A stretch of 23,684 nt of DNA, taken from CBDUEV01 sp965366365. Lineage in GTDB: Bacteria; Actinomycetota; Acidimicrobiia; Spongiisociales; JAENVV01. The notes beneath the pieces are model-generated. The model saw only the letters and a program-made list of their open reading frames with translations, did no database searches and was not told the origin of the DNA. Made by a program: the position numbers and the translations under genes. This document shows positions 1 through 6,137 of the stretch, one piece after another. The stretch covers positions 1 through 23,684 of the forward strand of contig CBDUEV010000043.1 in assembly GCA_965366365.1 (NCBI GenBank), read 5' to 3'. Within the stretch, counting starts at the first letter, position 1; every line of letters begins with the position of its first letter.

Positions 1-190
1 GCCCTTCGGGCCCGTTGAAGAAGGGCTTCGCCCTTCTTCGCTCAGTTGGAGCGGTACCCGCCCTTCGGGCCCGTTGAAGAAGGGCTTCGCCCTTCTTCGC
101 TCAGTTGGAGCGGTGCCCGCCAGCCCGGCGAGTCATTCGCGCCCGTCGAGAAGGCTCCGCCCGCTTCGGTCAGTTTGTGGCGCCGGTGGG
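1..190. repeat. 59-bp tandem hairpin repeat, two near-identical copies plus a degenerate third
   Basis: Copy 1 starts at base 1 and copy 2 at base 60; they differ by one base (gcggtaccc versus gcggtgccc). A degenerate third copy is recognisable from about 141. Each intact unit has a small GCCC-TTC-GGGC hairpin, a perfect 9-bp hairpin (GAAGAAGGG, loop CTTCG, CCCTTCTTC; 17-39 in copy 1) and then GCTCAGTTGGAGCGG. The first ten bases of that last segment are identical to the D-arm start of the tRNA-Phe gene downstream (459-468). The array begins exactly at the window edge and may continue to the left. No convincing protein is encoded here. Confidence 0.85.
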
Positions 191-232
191 CGTCTGGTGT
201 CTCAGCCTGATTCGCGGCGGGCCGTTCGCGCC

Positions 233-238
233 TATACT
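233..238 (+). promoter_or_regulatory. Candidate -10 box (TATACT) for the tRNA genes
   Basis: TATACT is one base from the TATAAT consensus and stands out in GC-rich sequence about 100 bases before tRNA-Asp. The -35 region is weak (around 210-215). A second candidate, TAGTCT at 284-289, lies closer to the tRNA. Which one is used cannot be decided from sequence. Confidence 0.4.
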
Positions 239-311
239 GCCGTCCGCGTCAGTGATTCTGACGTTCGCCACCTTCGAGGCCACTAGTCTCGGCGGTGCCG
301 ATTTCGACCGC

Positions 312-327
312 CACCCCGGTTGGGGTG
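312..327 (+). other. Short hairpin just upstream of tRNA-Asp
   Basis: CACCCC, loop GGTT, GGGGTG forms a 6-bp stem ending 11 bases before the tRNA. It would lie in the 5' leader of the tRNA precursor and could affect processing. This reading is inference only. Confidence 0.35.
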
Positions 328-338
328 TCGGACGGGAT

Positions 339-416
339 GGGGGCGTGGTGAAGTCTGGAGTTCACGCCGGCCTGTCAAGCCGGAGGTCGCGGGTTCAAAT
401 CCCGTCGCTCCCGCCA
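339..416 (+). tRNA. tRNA-Asp (anticodon GTC), CCA encoded
   Basis: Cloverleaf folded by eye. The acceptor stem pairs GGGGGCG with CGCTCCC (one G-U pair). The D-stem is GTGA/TCAC. The anticodon stem CCGGC/GCCGG (367-371, 379-383) flanks loop CTGTCAA with anticodon GTC at 374-376. The T-loop is TTCAAAT, the discriminator base is G (413), and CCA is encoded at 414-416. All arms have normal length. The gene is 33 bases upstream of tRNA-Phe and probably co-transcribed with it. Confidence 0.95.
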
Positions 417-440
417 GAGAGGTCCCTCCGGGGGCCTCTC
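417..440 (+). other. Hairpin between the two tRNA genes
   Basis: GAGAGGTCCC, loop TCCG, GGGGCCTCTC gives a 10-bp stem with one G-U pair. It starts directly after the CCA of tRNA-Asp. No T-tract follows, so a processing or spacer structure in a dicistronic precursor is more likely than a full terminator. Confidence 0.5.
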
Positions 441-449
441 GTCGTAAGA

Positions 450-522
450 GGTCAGGTAGCTCAGTTGGTAGAGCGGCGGTCTGAAAAACCGTAGGTCGGC
501 AGTTCGATTCTGCCCCTGACCA
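450..522 (+). tRNA. tRNA-Phe (anticodon GAA), CCA not encoded
   Basis: The acceptor stem GGTCAGG/CCTGACC is perfect. The D-arm is GCTC-AGTTGGTA-GAGC. The anticodon stem GCGGT/ACCGT holds loop CTGAAAA with anticodon GAA at 483-485. The T-arm is GGCAG-TTCGATT-CTGCC and the discriminator base is A (522). The next bases are CGA, so CCA must be added after transcription, unlike in the adjacent tRNA-Asp. The acceptor 3' strand is also part of a 9-bp inverted repeat with the sequence after the gene. Confidence 0.96.
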
Positions 523-538
523 CGACGGAGTCGTGGTC
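518..538 (+). other. 9-bp inverted repeat sharing the tRNA-Phe 3' end
   Basis: GACCACGAC (518-526), GGA, GTCGTGGTC (530-538) is a perfect inverted repeat. Its left arm includes the last four acceptor-stem bases and the discriminator base of tRNA-Phe. There is no T-tract. It could act as a weak terminator, or compete with the acceptor stem in the precursor until the 3' trailer is removed. Confidence 0.5.
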
Positions 539-599
539 AGCGACTACACAAGAAGAAGTCGTGTCAGCGACCACACAAGACAGAGTCGTGATCAGCTAC
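529..599. repeat. 27-28-bp tandem repeat after tRNA-Phe (2.5 copies)
   Basis: Units start at 529, 557 and 584 with AGTCGTG(G/-/A)TCAGC; the first two continue with GAC(T/C)ACACAAGA. Each full unit can form a small hairpin (AGTCG...CGACT, GTCG...CGAC). The array fills the gap between the tRNA unit and the convergent transporter operon. The rest of that gap (600-679) shows no gene and no clear T-rich terminator. Confidence 0.75.
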
Positions 600-679
600 C
601 CCGACCGTGCACCACTCTTCGGCTCGCGCGGTTTGGCGTACGGGACCTCCGGTTTTTGGTGGCCAGCCCAGTGGGTCGG

Positions 680-1480
680 TTAGAGACCCTTTGGACGGAG
701 GTAGCGTTCGGCGAGCGCTCCGACCCAGTCGATCAGCAGGGCGAGCAGTGCCACCAAGGCCGCACCGATGAAGATCGCCGGGTTGCGCTGCAGCTTCAAC
801 CCGGAGTTGATCGTTTCCCCCAGGCCGCCCGCACCGATCAGGAACACCAGGGCACCCATGCCAACGTTGATCACCAACGCGGTCCGCACGCCGGCGAGGA
901 TCACCGAAACCGCCAGCGGCAATTCGATCCTCAGCAAGGCCTGGAGTTTCGACATACCCATGCCTCGTCCGGCCTCGATGACGGATTGGTCGACTTGCTC
1001 GAGTCCCACCATGGTGTTGCGCAGCACCGGGAGGATGCCGAACACGGTCAGCGCGGCAATGGCGGTGGTGGTGCCGCCGATCAGGAGCCCGGCGCCCTGA
1101 CCCAACAACGCGAAGAACAAGACGATGAGGCCGTAGGCGGGAATCGCCTGCCCGGAGTTCGCCAGCGTCAGTATCGGGGTGGCGTAGCGCTTGAAGCGCG
1201 GCCGGGTGATGAGAATCCCACTCGGCACGGCGATGCCCATGACGGTGATCGTGGACCAGAGCGTGATCCCGATGTGCTGGCGAGCCTGGCGCAGCAGCTT
1301 GGTCGGCTCGAGGATGTCGGCGGTCGTGGCGTCGAAGTCGGAGTAGATCCACACGATGACCACCATCACGGCGAGGGTGACGAGGACGATCGGCGTGATC
1401 CACAGGTCGTACTGACGCTCGGTGGGGCGTTTAGCTGAGTCGACGACTTCAGCGGCTACGGGCGCAACACCCACACTCAT
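680..1480 (-). CDS. Osmoprotectant ABC transporter, permease subunit (OpuC/ProW type), distal gene
   Basis: This 266-residue membrane protein is the fourth and last gene of the transporter operon. It is one of two permease subunits for uptake of glycine betaine, choline or a similar compatible solute. It has a hydrophobic segment near residues 28-48, further transmembrane helices, and the cytoplasmic coupling loop typical of the family (EAGRGMGM...IELP), which contacts the ATPase. ATG at 1480 is chosen because it overlaps the ATPase stop as ATGA and has AGGAGG upstream (minus strand). A longer frame to 1591 adds 37 residues of unlikely sequence inside the ATPase gene. Which permease pairs with which partner is not visible from sequence. 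Confidence 0.9.
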   Translation of the reverse strand: MSVGVAPVAAEVVDSAKRPTERQYDLWITPIVLVTLAVMVVIVWIYSDFDATTADILEPTKLLRQARQHIGITLWSTITVMGIAVPSGILITRPRFKRYATPILTLANSGQAIPAYGLIVLFFALLGQGAGLLIGGTTTAIAALTVFGILPVLRNTMVGLEQVDQSVIEAGRGMGMSKLQALLRIELPLAVSVILAGVRTALVINVGMGALVFLIGAGGLGETINSGLKLQRNPAIFIGAALVALLALLIDWVGALAERYLRPKGL

Positions 1481-2649
1481 CCTGCGGCCTCCTGCCGGGC
1501 CTTTTCGGCCTGCTGGGCAGCGCGCACGATGTCGATCAGGTTCTCCAAGCGCACGACACCCTGGTATTTGCCGGTCGGTCCGACAACGCACGCCGTGCCA
1601 ACGGACGAGTGCAGCATCGACTCGAGCACGTCGTGAAGGGTGTCTTCAGGCTCCACCATGGCGCGTACCGGAAGTCCGGAATCGGTCAGTTTCTGGGTGG
1701 TGTCGTCGAGGGCTCTGCGGTTGATCCACCTGACAGGGACTCCGTTTTCGTCGAGCAGGAGGATCCACTGGCGGTTGCTGCGATCGAGTTCGCCACGCAG
1801 GTGGTCACGCGAGCCGGTGTCGTGGACGGTGATGGCATCGTCGACCTGGATGTCACGAACTCGCATGAGGCTGAGGCCCTTGAGCGTTGCGCCGGCACCG
1901 AGGAAGTCGGCGACGAAGTCGTTGGCGGGGTGAGCCAGGATGGCTTCCGGCGTATCGTGCTGGGCGATCACCGATTGTTCGCGCAGGATGGCGATACGGT
2001 CGCCCATCTTGATCGCCTCATCGACGTCGTGGGTGACGAACACGATCGTCTTGCGTAATTCAGACTGGAGGCGCAGGAACTCGTTCTGGAGGCGGTCACG
2101 CGTGATGGGGTCGATAGCCCCGAACGGCTCGTCCATCAACAGCACGTCCGGATCGGCGCCCAGCGCCCTGGCGACCCCGACTCGCTGAGCCTGACCACCT
2201 GAGAGTTCTTTCGGGTAGCGATCCCGGTAGATGGAGGGATCCATGCCCACCATGTCCAACAACTCGTCGACGCGGGTGTCTATGCGACCGGCGTCCCAGC
2301 CGAGGAGTTGCGGCACGGTCGCGATGTTCTCCTTGATGCTGCGATGGGGGAACAACCCGATCTGCTGGATGACGTAGCCGATCCGCCGCCGGAGATGATC
2401 CGGGTTCACGTCGGTTACGTCTTCCCCTTCGAAGATGATCCGTCCCGACGTCGGCTCGATCATTCGATTGATCAGTCGCAGGGTGGTGCTCTTGCCGCAT
2501 CCCGAAGGCCCGACCAGCACGAGGATCTCTCCCGTCTGGATATCGAGGTTGAGGTCCTCGACCGCCGGAACTTCCGTGCCGTCGTAGGTTTTGGTCACGT
2601 GGTCGAGGTGGATGAGTGGGTCTGACATCGTTCTCGTTTCTGTCGTCAT
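1477..2649 (-). CDS. Osmoprotectant ABC transporter ATP-binding subunit with CBS domains (OpuCA/OpuBA/ProV type)
   Basis: This 390-residue cytoplasmic ATPase energises compatible-solute uptake. Walker A GPSGCGKST lies at residues 47-55, the Q-loop Gln at 95, the signature LSGGQ at 149-153, Walker B VLLMDEP at 169-175, and the switch His is in VTHDVDEA. From about residue 255 the protein continues into two CBS-like repeats, which in OpuA/OpuC-type ATPases sense ionic strength or nucleotides. The CBS tail separates it from short importer ATPases. It overlaps both neighbours by ATGA, which suggests translational coupling and fixed stoichiometry. A second start at 2628 (MSDPL...) is possible but has no better ribosome-binding site. 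Confidence 0.93.
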   Translation of the reverse strand: MTTETRTMSDPLIHLDHVTKTYDGTEVPAVEDLNLDIQTGEILVLVGPSGCGKSTTLRLINRMIEPTSGRIIFEGEDVTDVNPDHLRRRIGYVIQQIGLFPHRSIKENIATVPQLLGWDAGRIDTRVDELLDMVGMDPSIYRDRYPKELSGGQAQRVGVARALGADPDVLLMDEPFGAIDPITRDRLQNEFLRLQSELRKTIVFVTHDVDEAIKMGDRIAILREQSVIAQHDTPEAILAHPANDFVADFLGAGATLKGLSLMRVRDIQVDDAITVHDTGSRDHLRGELDRSNRQWILLLDENGVPVRWINRRALDDTTQKLTDSGLPVRAMVEPEDTLHDVLESMLHSSVGTACVVGPTGKYQGVVRLENLIDIVRAAQQAEKARQEAAG

Positions 2650-3302
2650 CGGAGTCCGGGCGAGGTGGTCCAGCGCCGGACGAGCGTGAACACTGCGTCG
2701 AAAGTGAGTGCCAAGATGACGGTGAACACGGTTCCCGTCCAGATGGCTTCCAAAGAGTTCGGCAGAGGCAGCCTTGCCAGGCCGGTCTTGATGAAATCAC
2801 CGAGGCCGCCTCCGGCGACCAGCGTCGCAATCGCGGCGATTCCGGCGGTGAGAAGGGCGGAGACACGGATCCCGGTGATGATGACGGGCCAGGCGAGCGG
2901 AAGTTCGATCTTCCTGAGCCGCTCGCCTGCGCTCAGTCCCATGCCCCTGGCGGACTCGAGCACGGCCGGGCTCACCCCGGCCAGGCCGGTCACGGTGTTG
3001 CGCAGGATCGGCAAAAGGGCGTACAGGTACAGTGCAATGAATGACGGAGCAAAGCCCAACCCGACGATCGGGATGAAGATCGTGAAGAGGGCAAGCGAGG
3101 GAAGGGTGAGGAACACGCTGGCGATACCGAGCGCCATCTCCTTTGCCACCGGACGATTGCGCACCAGTATGCCGATTCCTACTGCGGTCACCGTCGCCGC
3201 CAGGACGACCGTGACGATATAGATGGCATGCTCGTACAGACCCACCGCGATGTCGTCGGTGCGATCGCTCATGAACTCGAACCAGCTCGAGATTCCCTCC
3301 AT
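2646..3302 (-). CDS. Osmoprotectant ABC transporter, permease subunit (OpuC/ProW type), proximal gene
   Basis: This 218-residue permease is the second gene of the operon. It is about 50 residues shorter than the distal permease and lacks that protein's N-terminal extension. Several hydrophobic helices and the coupling loop (ESARGMGLS...KIELP) are visible. The start has a strong Shine-Dalgarno AAGGAGG 6 bases upstream (minus strand), and the stop overlaps the ATPase start as ATGA. It is separated from the binding-protein gene by 61 bases holding a long hairpin. The two permeases are probably paralogs forming a heterodimeric channel, as in OpuCB/OpuCD; this is inferred from the family. Confidence 0.92.
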   Translation of the reverse strand: MEGISSWFEFMSDRTDDIAVGLYEHAIYIVTVVLAATVTAVGIGILVRNRPVAKEMALGIASVFLTLPSLALFTIFIPIVGLGFAPSFIALYLYALLPILRNTVTGLAGVSPAVLESARGMGLSAGERLRKIELPLAWPVIITGIRVSALLTAGIAAIATLVAGGGLGDFIKTGLARLPLPNSLEAIWTGTVFTVILALTFDAVFTLVRRWTTSPGLR

Positions 3303-3322
3303 GTGGCCTCCTTGGTGGCGAC

Positions 3323-3356
3323 GAGGAACGGGGGGCCATGCGGCCCCCCGTTCCTC
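3323..3356 (-). other. 15-bp intercistronic hairpin after the binding-protein gene
   Basis: GAGGAACGGGGGGCC, loop ATGC, GGCCCCCCGTTCCTC is a perfect 15-bp stem between the binding-protein stop and the permease ribosome-binding site. No T-tract follows on the minus strand. Such structures after binding-protein genes commonly protect the upstream mRNA or cause partial termination, giving more binding protein than membrane subunits. The structure is seen directly; the role is inferred. Confidence 0.8.
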
Positions 3357-3363
3357 ATGCTGA

Positions 3364-4326
3364 TCAGCCCGCGATGAGGCCTTCTTCGATCAGGTAATCC
3401 CGTGCTACGGCTGTCGGGTCTTCACCTTCTGCGGAGACCCGAGCGTTGAGCTCAGCCATCCGCTCATTGGTGAGCGGTCCGAGGAGGAGCGCAGCAATCT
3501 CGTCGAAGGCTTCGGCAGCCTCCTGGTACTTCTCGTTGCGCATCGTCATCGAAACGTTGTAGACGATGTTCACGCCCGGATCCTCGACGAGCGTCAGGTT
3601 GAGCGCCGGGATGCGTCCGTCGGTGGTGAAGACCTCACCGAAGTCGCAGTTGTTGGCGGCGGTTTCGGAGTAGATCACGCCCGTGTCGAGGATGGTGATC
3701 TGGTTGTCCGGTATGTCGTAACCGGCGTACTCCTCGGTCAGGACGAGGCCGTCCGACCGGCTTGGGAACTCGGACTCCAGGCACAGCGTGGCGTCCGGGT
3801 TGTCCCGGAGGTAGTCCACCATGCTTTGGATGTCGAACTGGCCTTCCGCTTCGGTGAGCTCGGGGCCTGTCGCGAATCCGTAGGTGTTGTTGAACGGCGA
3901 GCGATCAACCCAGACGATGTCATTCTCCTCGAGATCGCGCTCGCGCACACCCTCGGTCAACGCCTCAGGGTCGAAGCTCGGGTCCTCGAGGCCGAGATGT
4001 TGGGTCCATCCGGTGCCGTTGTACTCCATGTACACGTCGATTTCGCCGGACTCGAGCGCAGCGCGAGCGACATTCGTGCCGCCCAGGTCGACCTTGTTGT
4101 CGACGGTGGCTCCAGCGGCTTCGAACGCAGCCACCATGATTTCACCGAGGACCAACTGCTCGTCGAAGTCCTTCGAACCGACGCCAATGTCGATTCCGCT
4201 GAGGTCGTACTCGGCGAGCTGACCGCCGACGGCGGCGTCTGAGTCGCTGCCGCACGCGGCGACGATCATGGCGAAAGCCACGATCAGCAGTAGAGGAGCG
4301 CGCCACAGGCGCGTCGTGTTGGTCAT
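3364..4326 (-). CDS. Osmoprotectant ABC transporter substrate-binding lipoprotein (OpuCC/ProX type)
   Basis: This 320-residue extracytoplasmic binding protein delivers a quaternary-amine type solute to the permease pair. The N-terminus has a charged start, a hydrophobic stretch and the lipobox VAAC, giving a lipidated Cys25. The mature part begins with IDIGVGSKDFDEQLVLGEI, the usual opening of OpuC/ProX-type proteins (G-S-K-x-F-x-E/D-Q). Later it carries GTNVARAALESGEIDVYMEY, also typical. ATG at 4326 is preferred because AAAGG lies about 8 bases upstream; an in-frame ATG at 4347 would add seven residues and lacks a clear site. As first gene of the operon, its upstream region should carry the operon promoter. 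Confidence 0.94.
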   Translation of the reverse strand: MTNTTRLWRAPLLLIVAFAMIVAACGSDSDAAVGGQLAEYDLSGIDIGVGSKDFDEQLVLGEIMVAAFEAAGATVDNKVDLGGTNVARAALESGEIDVYMEYNGTGWTQHLGLEDPSFDPEALTEGVRERDLEENDIVWVDRSPFNNTYGFATGPELTEAEGQFDIQSMVDYLRDNPDATLCLESEFPSRSDGLVLTEEYAGYDIPDNQITILDTGVIYSETAANNCDFGEVFTTDGRIPALNLTLVEDPGVNIVYNVSMTMRNEKYQEAAEAFDEIAALLLGPLTNERMAELNARVSAEGEDPTAVARDYLIEEGLIAG

Positions 4327-4681
4327 CTGGTTGCCTTTCAGTTGCATGTGTCAGTTGGGTGTTGTGATTGCGGGTCCACCGGCAGTCGGGGATTCACCGG
4401 TGCGGACGCCTCGCTCGGATTCCCTGCCTCAGCTGCCTCCGGAACGCGTTCTGCGCTCGATGACGGAAGGCGGGGCCTGGGACGCCTCGCGGTGTCCCCT
4501 CACTGCGGGGACATGCCCACCTTAGGCAGGAATCGGGGTCGGCGTCGCCTCGACCATCCGCGCCGCGTCCCGAAGACCCTTGTCGGGTCGCTCGACGTGC
4601 GTCGCGACCATACCCGCTGGACGAGTCGGCTCAGCGACTACCCGTGCTCTCAGCCGAGGTTTCGGCCGGGAGCCCGCTGGG
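4327..4681. promoter_or_regulatory. Gene-free divergent spacer between the osmoprotectant operon and the CsbD-like gene
   Basis: No convincing gene is visible. On the minus strand there is no TA dinucleotide from 4327 to 4522, so no normal -10 box sits close to the operon start. The nearest candidate is TAAGGT (minus strand, 4524 to 4519), which would give a leader of roughly 185 bases. A 7-bp hairpin TGTCCCC/GGGGACA (4493-4513) would lie at the very start of that leader. The long leader suggests post-transcriptional control, but no known riboswitch was recognised. Confidence 0.4.
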
Positions 4682-4687
4682 TAGTCC
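4682..4687 (+). promoter_or_regulatory. Candidate -10 box (TAGTCC) for the CsbD-like gene
   Basis: TAGTCC ends 10 bases before the AAAGGAG ribosome-binding site at 4698-4704, leaving room for a short leader. The -35 region is poor, so an alternative sigma factor is possible. Confidence 0.3.
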
Positions 4688-4711
4688 CTGATGGACGAAA
4701 GGAGTCGGACT

Positions 4712-4936
4712 ATGCCTGAATCCACCGACCGAAACCAAGACCTGATCGAGGCCCGGGCGGCTCTGCGACAGACCTGGCCGTCCCTGACGGACATGGATCT
4801 CGACGGTTTCCCACCCAAGAGCCGAGCCGAAGCCGCCGACCTCATCCACCGGCGCACCGGAGCGCCGCTGGACGAAGTCCACACAACGCTTTCCGAACTG
4901 TACGGCCTGGTCCCGGAACGCCACGAGATCGACTGA
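4712..4936 (+). CDS. Small CsbD-like putative stress protein
   Basis: This is a 74-residue acidic soluble protein without signal or membrane segment. The pattern W-x-x-LTDMDLD near residues 22-31, a helix with AADLIHRRTG, and a C-terminal DEVHTTLSEL matches the layout of CsbD-family proteins (W-x-x-LTDDDLD...L...I..R.G....A...V). The family is small, general-stress-induced in Bacillus and of unknown biochemical function. ATG at 4712 follows AAAGGAG by 7 bases; the in-frame ATG at 4691 lies before that site and is unlikely. It is divergent from the osmoprotectant operon, which fits a shared stress response. The match is diverged and was made by eye. Confidence 0.6.
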   Translation: MPESTDRNQDLIEARAALRQTWPSLTDMDLDGFPPKSRAEAADLIHRRTGAPLDEVHTTLSELYGLVPERHEID

Positions 4937-4961
4937 GCAGATCGTTGACCACGGAACCATC

Positions 4962-4978
4962 CGAGCCCGGAGGGCTCG
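4962..4978 (+). terminator. Possible weak terminator after the CsbD-like gene
   Basis: CGAGCCC, GGA, GGGCTCG is a perfect 7-bp stem with a triloop, 26 bases after the stop codon. It lacks a T-tract. Confidence 0.35.
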
Positions 4979-5108
4979 AAGACGGGCCAATCACTCCGCC
5001 ACCGGAGGCTGGCTAGTTCTTTTGGAAGCCCCAAAGATCTCCCGATGTCTCGGTACACCACTGTGAGTGGTTCGCTATGTTCTCACTCAGGGCGTTATTT
5101 GAGCGCCG

Positions 5109-5114
5109 TACTGT
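5109..5114 (+). promoter_or_regulatory. Candidate -10 box (TACTGT) for the secreted-protein gene
   Basis: TACTGT lies just before the GGGAG ribosome-binding region at 5121-5125, giving a very short leader. No good -35 is seen. A second candidate, TATGTT, is at 5076-5081. Confidence 0.3.
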
Positions 5115-5131
5115 GGGGAAGGGAGAGTCTC

Positions 5132-5503
5132 GTGGTGACACGACTCGTACGTCTATTGGTAAGCGGACTCGTCATGACCGCGTTGGTTGGCCTCATGGCT
5201 GTTCCAGCGTTTGGTGCGGAGTTGCATGGCGATCATGTTGGGACCTCCTGTGGCTATGGGGAGGTTGGCACCTGGCATTTCGTCAACAACCAAACCGATC
5301 GGGCCACGGAGCGCGGCATCATCGCAGCGAACTTCGACGGGTGGATGTATTACGCGTTTGCTGAGAAGGTGAATCGGAACACCCAGCATTTCTACTTCCG
5401 CGACACGGGCAACACACTGTTGGGTGCCTCGACCGATCTGCCGGGCAAGCTGTTGCTGTCCGACTACTCGTGCGAGCCAGACGATCCGTACTACCCGTAC
5501 TGA
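5132..5503 (+). CDS. Small secreted protein of unknown function
   Basis: This 123-residue protein has an N-terminal signal peptide: charged start VVTRLVR, hydrophobic core LVSGLVMTALVGLMAV, and a probable signal peptidase I site around PAFGA/ELHG. The mature part is about 95 residues, rich in aromatic and polar residues (GTWHFVNNQT, QHFYFRD). It has two cysteines, one in TSCGYG near the start and one in DYSCEP near the end, that could form a disulfide, and a DDPYYPY tail. It looks like a single compact beta-rich extracellular module; the family is not firmly recognised. GTG at 5132 (or 5135) is chosen because GGGAG is upstream and the signal peptide starts there. It is monocistronic, bounded by its own terminator. 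Confidence 0.75.
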   Translation: MVTRLVRLLVSGLVMTALVGLMAVPAFGAELHGDHVGTSCGYGEVGTWHFVNNQTDRATERGIIAANFDGWMYYAFAEKVNRNTQHFYFRDTGNTLLGASTDLPGKLLLSDYSCEPDDPYYPY

Positions 5504-5523
5504 GCGCACCAACTAGGCGATAG

Positions 5524-5559
5524 AAAGGTGTCCCGCCCACCTGGGCGGGACACCTTTTT
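5524..5559 (+). terminator. Strong intrinsic terminator
   Basis: AAAGGTGTCCCGCCC, loop ACCT, GGGCGGGACACCTTT is a perfect 15-bp stem ending in five T residues, 20 bases after the secreted-protein stop. It is the only classical intrinsic terminator seen in the window. Confidence 0.95.
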
Positions 5560-5664
5560 CCGGAGAAGGCCGCAAACCGACGCGTCTCGGGTCGTCTCAG
5601 CATGAGGCAGCGAACCGCCGATTCAACCTCTTGCGTTGGCAAGGGGCTGAACGGCTGCGCCGGA

Positions 5665-5670
5665 TAGAGT
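5665..5670 (+). promoter_or_regulatory. Candidate -10 box (TAGAGT) for the VOC gene
   Basis: TAGAGT lies 23 bases before the AAAGGAG ribosome-binding site at 5693-5699. TTGGCA at 5636-5641 resembles a -35 box, but the 23-base spacing is too long. Confidence 0.3.
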
Positions 5671-5705
5671 CGCGCCATGACTCGCCACCTCCAAAGGAGA
5701 CCACT

Positions 5706-6137
5706 TTGACCGCACAACGCGTCACCCTCATAACCCTCGGTGTGGAGGATCTCGACCGCTCACGCGCCTTCTACGCCGCCCTTGGCTGGGTACCGACCCG
5801 CCAACAAGACGACATCAGCTTCTACCAGATGCATGGTGCAGTACTGGGCCTGTTCGGGTTGACGGCGCTAGCCGAGGATCAGGGTCGCCCGGACGCGACG
5901 CTCGGCACCGGAGCGATGACGCTGGCACAGAACTTCGCCACTGCCGAAGAGGTGGATGATGCCTTCGCCGTGGCGCTCGACGCCGGAGCCACTGCGCTCA
6001 AGAGGCCGCAAGAAGTGTTCTGGGGTGGTTACTCCGGCTATTACGCCGACCCCGACGGTCATGTCTGGGAGGTGGCGATGAACCCGTACTGGCCCCTCAA
6101 CGAGGACGGCAGTCTGACGTTGCCCGAGGACGCCTAG
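5706..6137 (+). CDS. VOC (glyoxalase/bleomycin-resistance fold) family protein
   Basis: This 143-residue cytoplasmic protein begins with the VOC pattern (VTLITLGVEDLDRSRAFYAALGW) and ends with the second-module pattern GGYSGYYADPDGHVWEVAMNP. The fold uses paired beta-alpha-beta-beta-beta modules and often binds a metal. Substrates range from methylglyoxal adducts to aromatics and antibiotics, so no substrate is assigned. The start is taken as TTG at 5706 because AAAGGAG lies 6 bases upstream and the VOC fold begins right there. An upstream TTG at 5631 adds 25 residues unlike the fold. The TAG stop overlaps, on the other strand, the stop of a decayed GlsB fragment. Confidence 0.85.
   Translation: MTAQRVTLITLGVEDLDRSRAFYAALGWVPTRQQDDISFYQMHGAVLGLFGLTALAEDQGRPDATLGTGAMTLAQNFATAEEVDDAFAVALDAGATALKRPQEVFWGGYSGYYADPDGHVWEVAMNPYWPLNEDGSLTLPEDA

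Noticed and set aside
1..118. The D-arm-like repeats as real tRNA genes
   Set aside because: No anticodon arm, T-arm or acceptor stem can be folded around the D-arm-like piece.
1..600. CRISPR array
   Set aside because: The repeats are directly tandem without variable spacers and no cas genes are present.
533..1438. Long plus-strand open frames over the first transporter permease
   Set aside because: They lie antisense to a clear permease gene, have Arg/Gly/Asp/His-rich composition and no family likeness. They come from high GC content.
1481..1591. Upstream extension of the distal permease
   Set aside because: The extra 37 residues are unlike membrane proteins and lie inside the ATPase gene, while ATG at 1480 has AGGAGG and an ATGA overlap.
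4522..5061. Minus-strand frame of 179 codons opposite the CsbD-like gene
   Set aside because: Its composition is not protein-like, it has no ribosome-binding site, and the opposite strand has a better gene with a strong Shine-Dalgarno.
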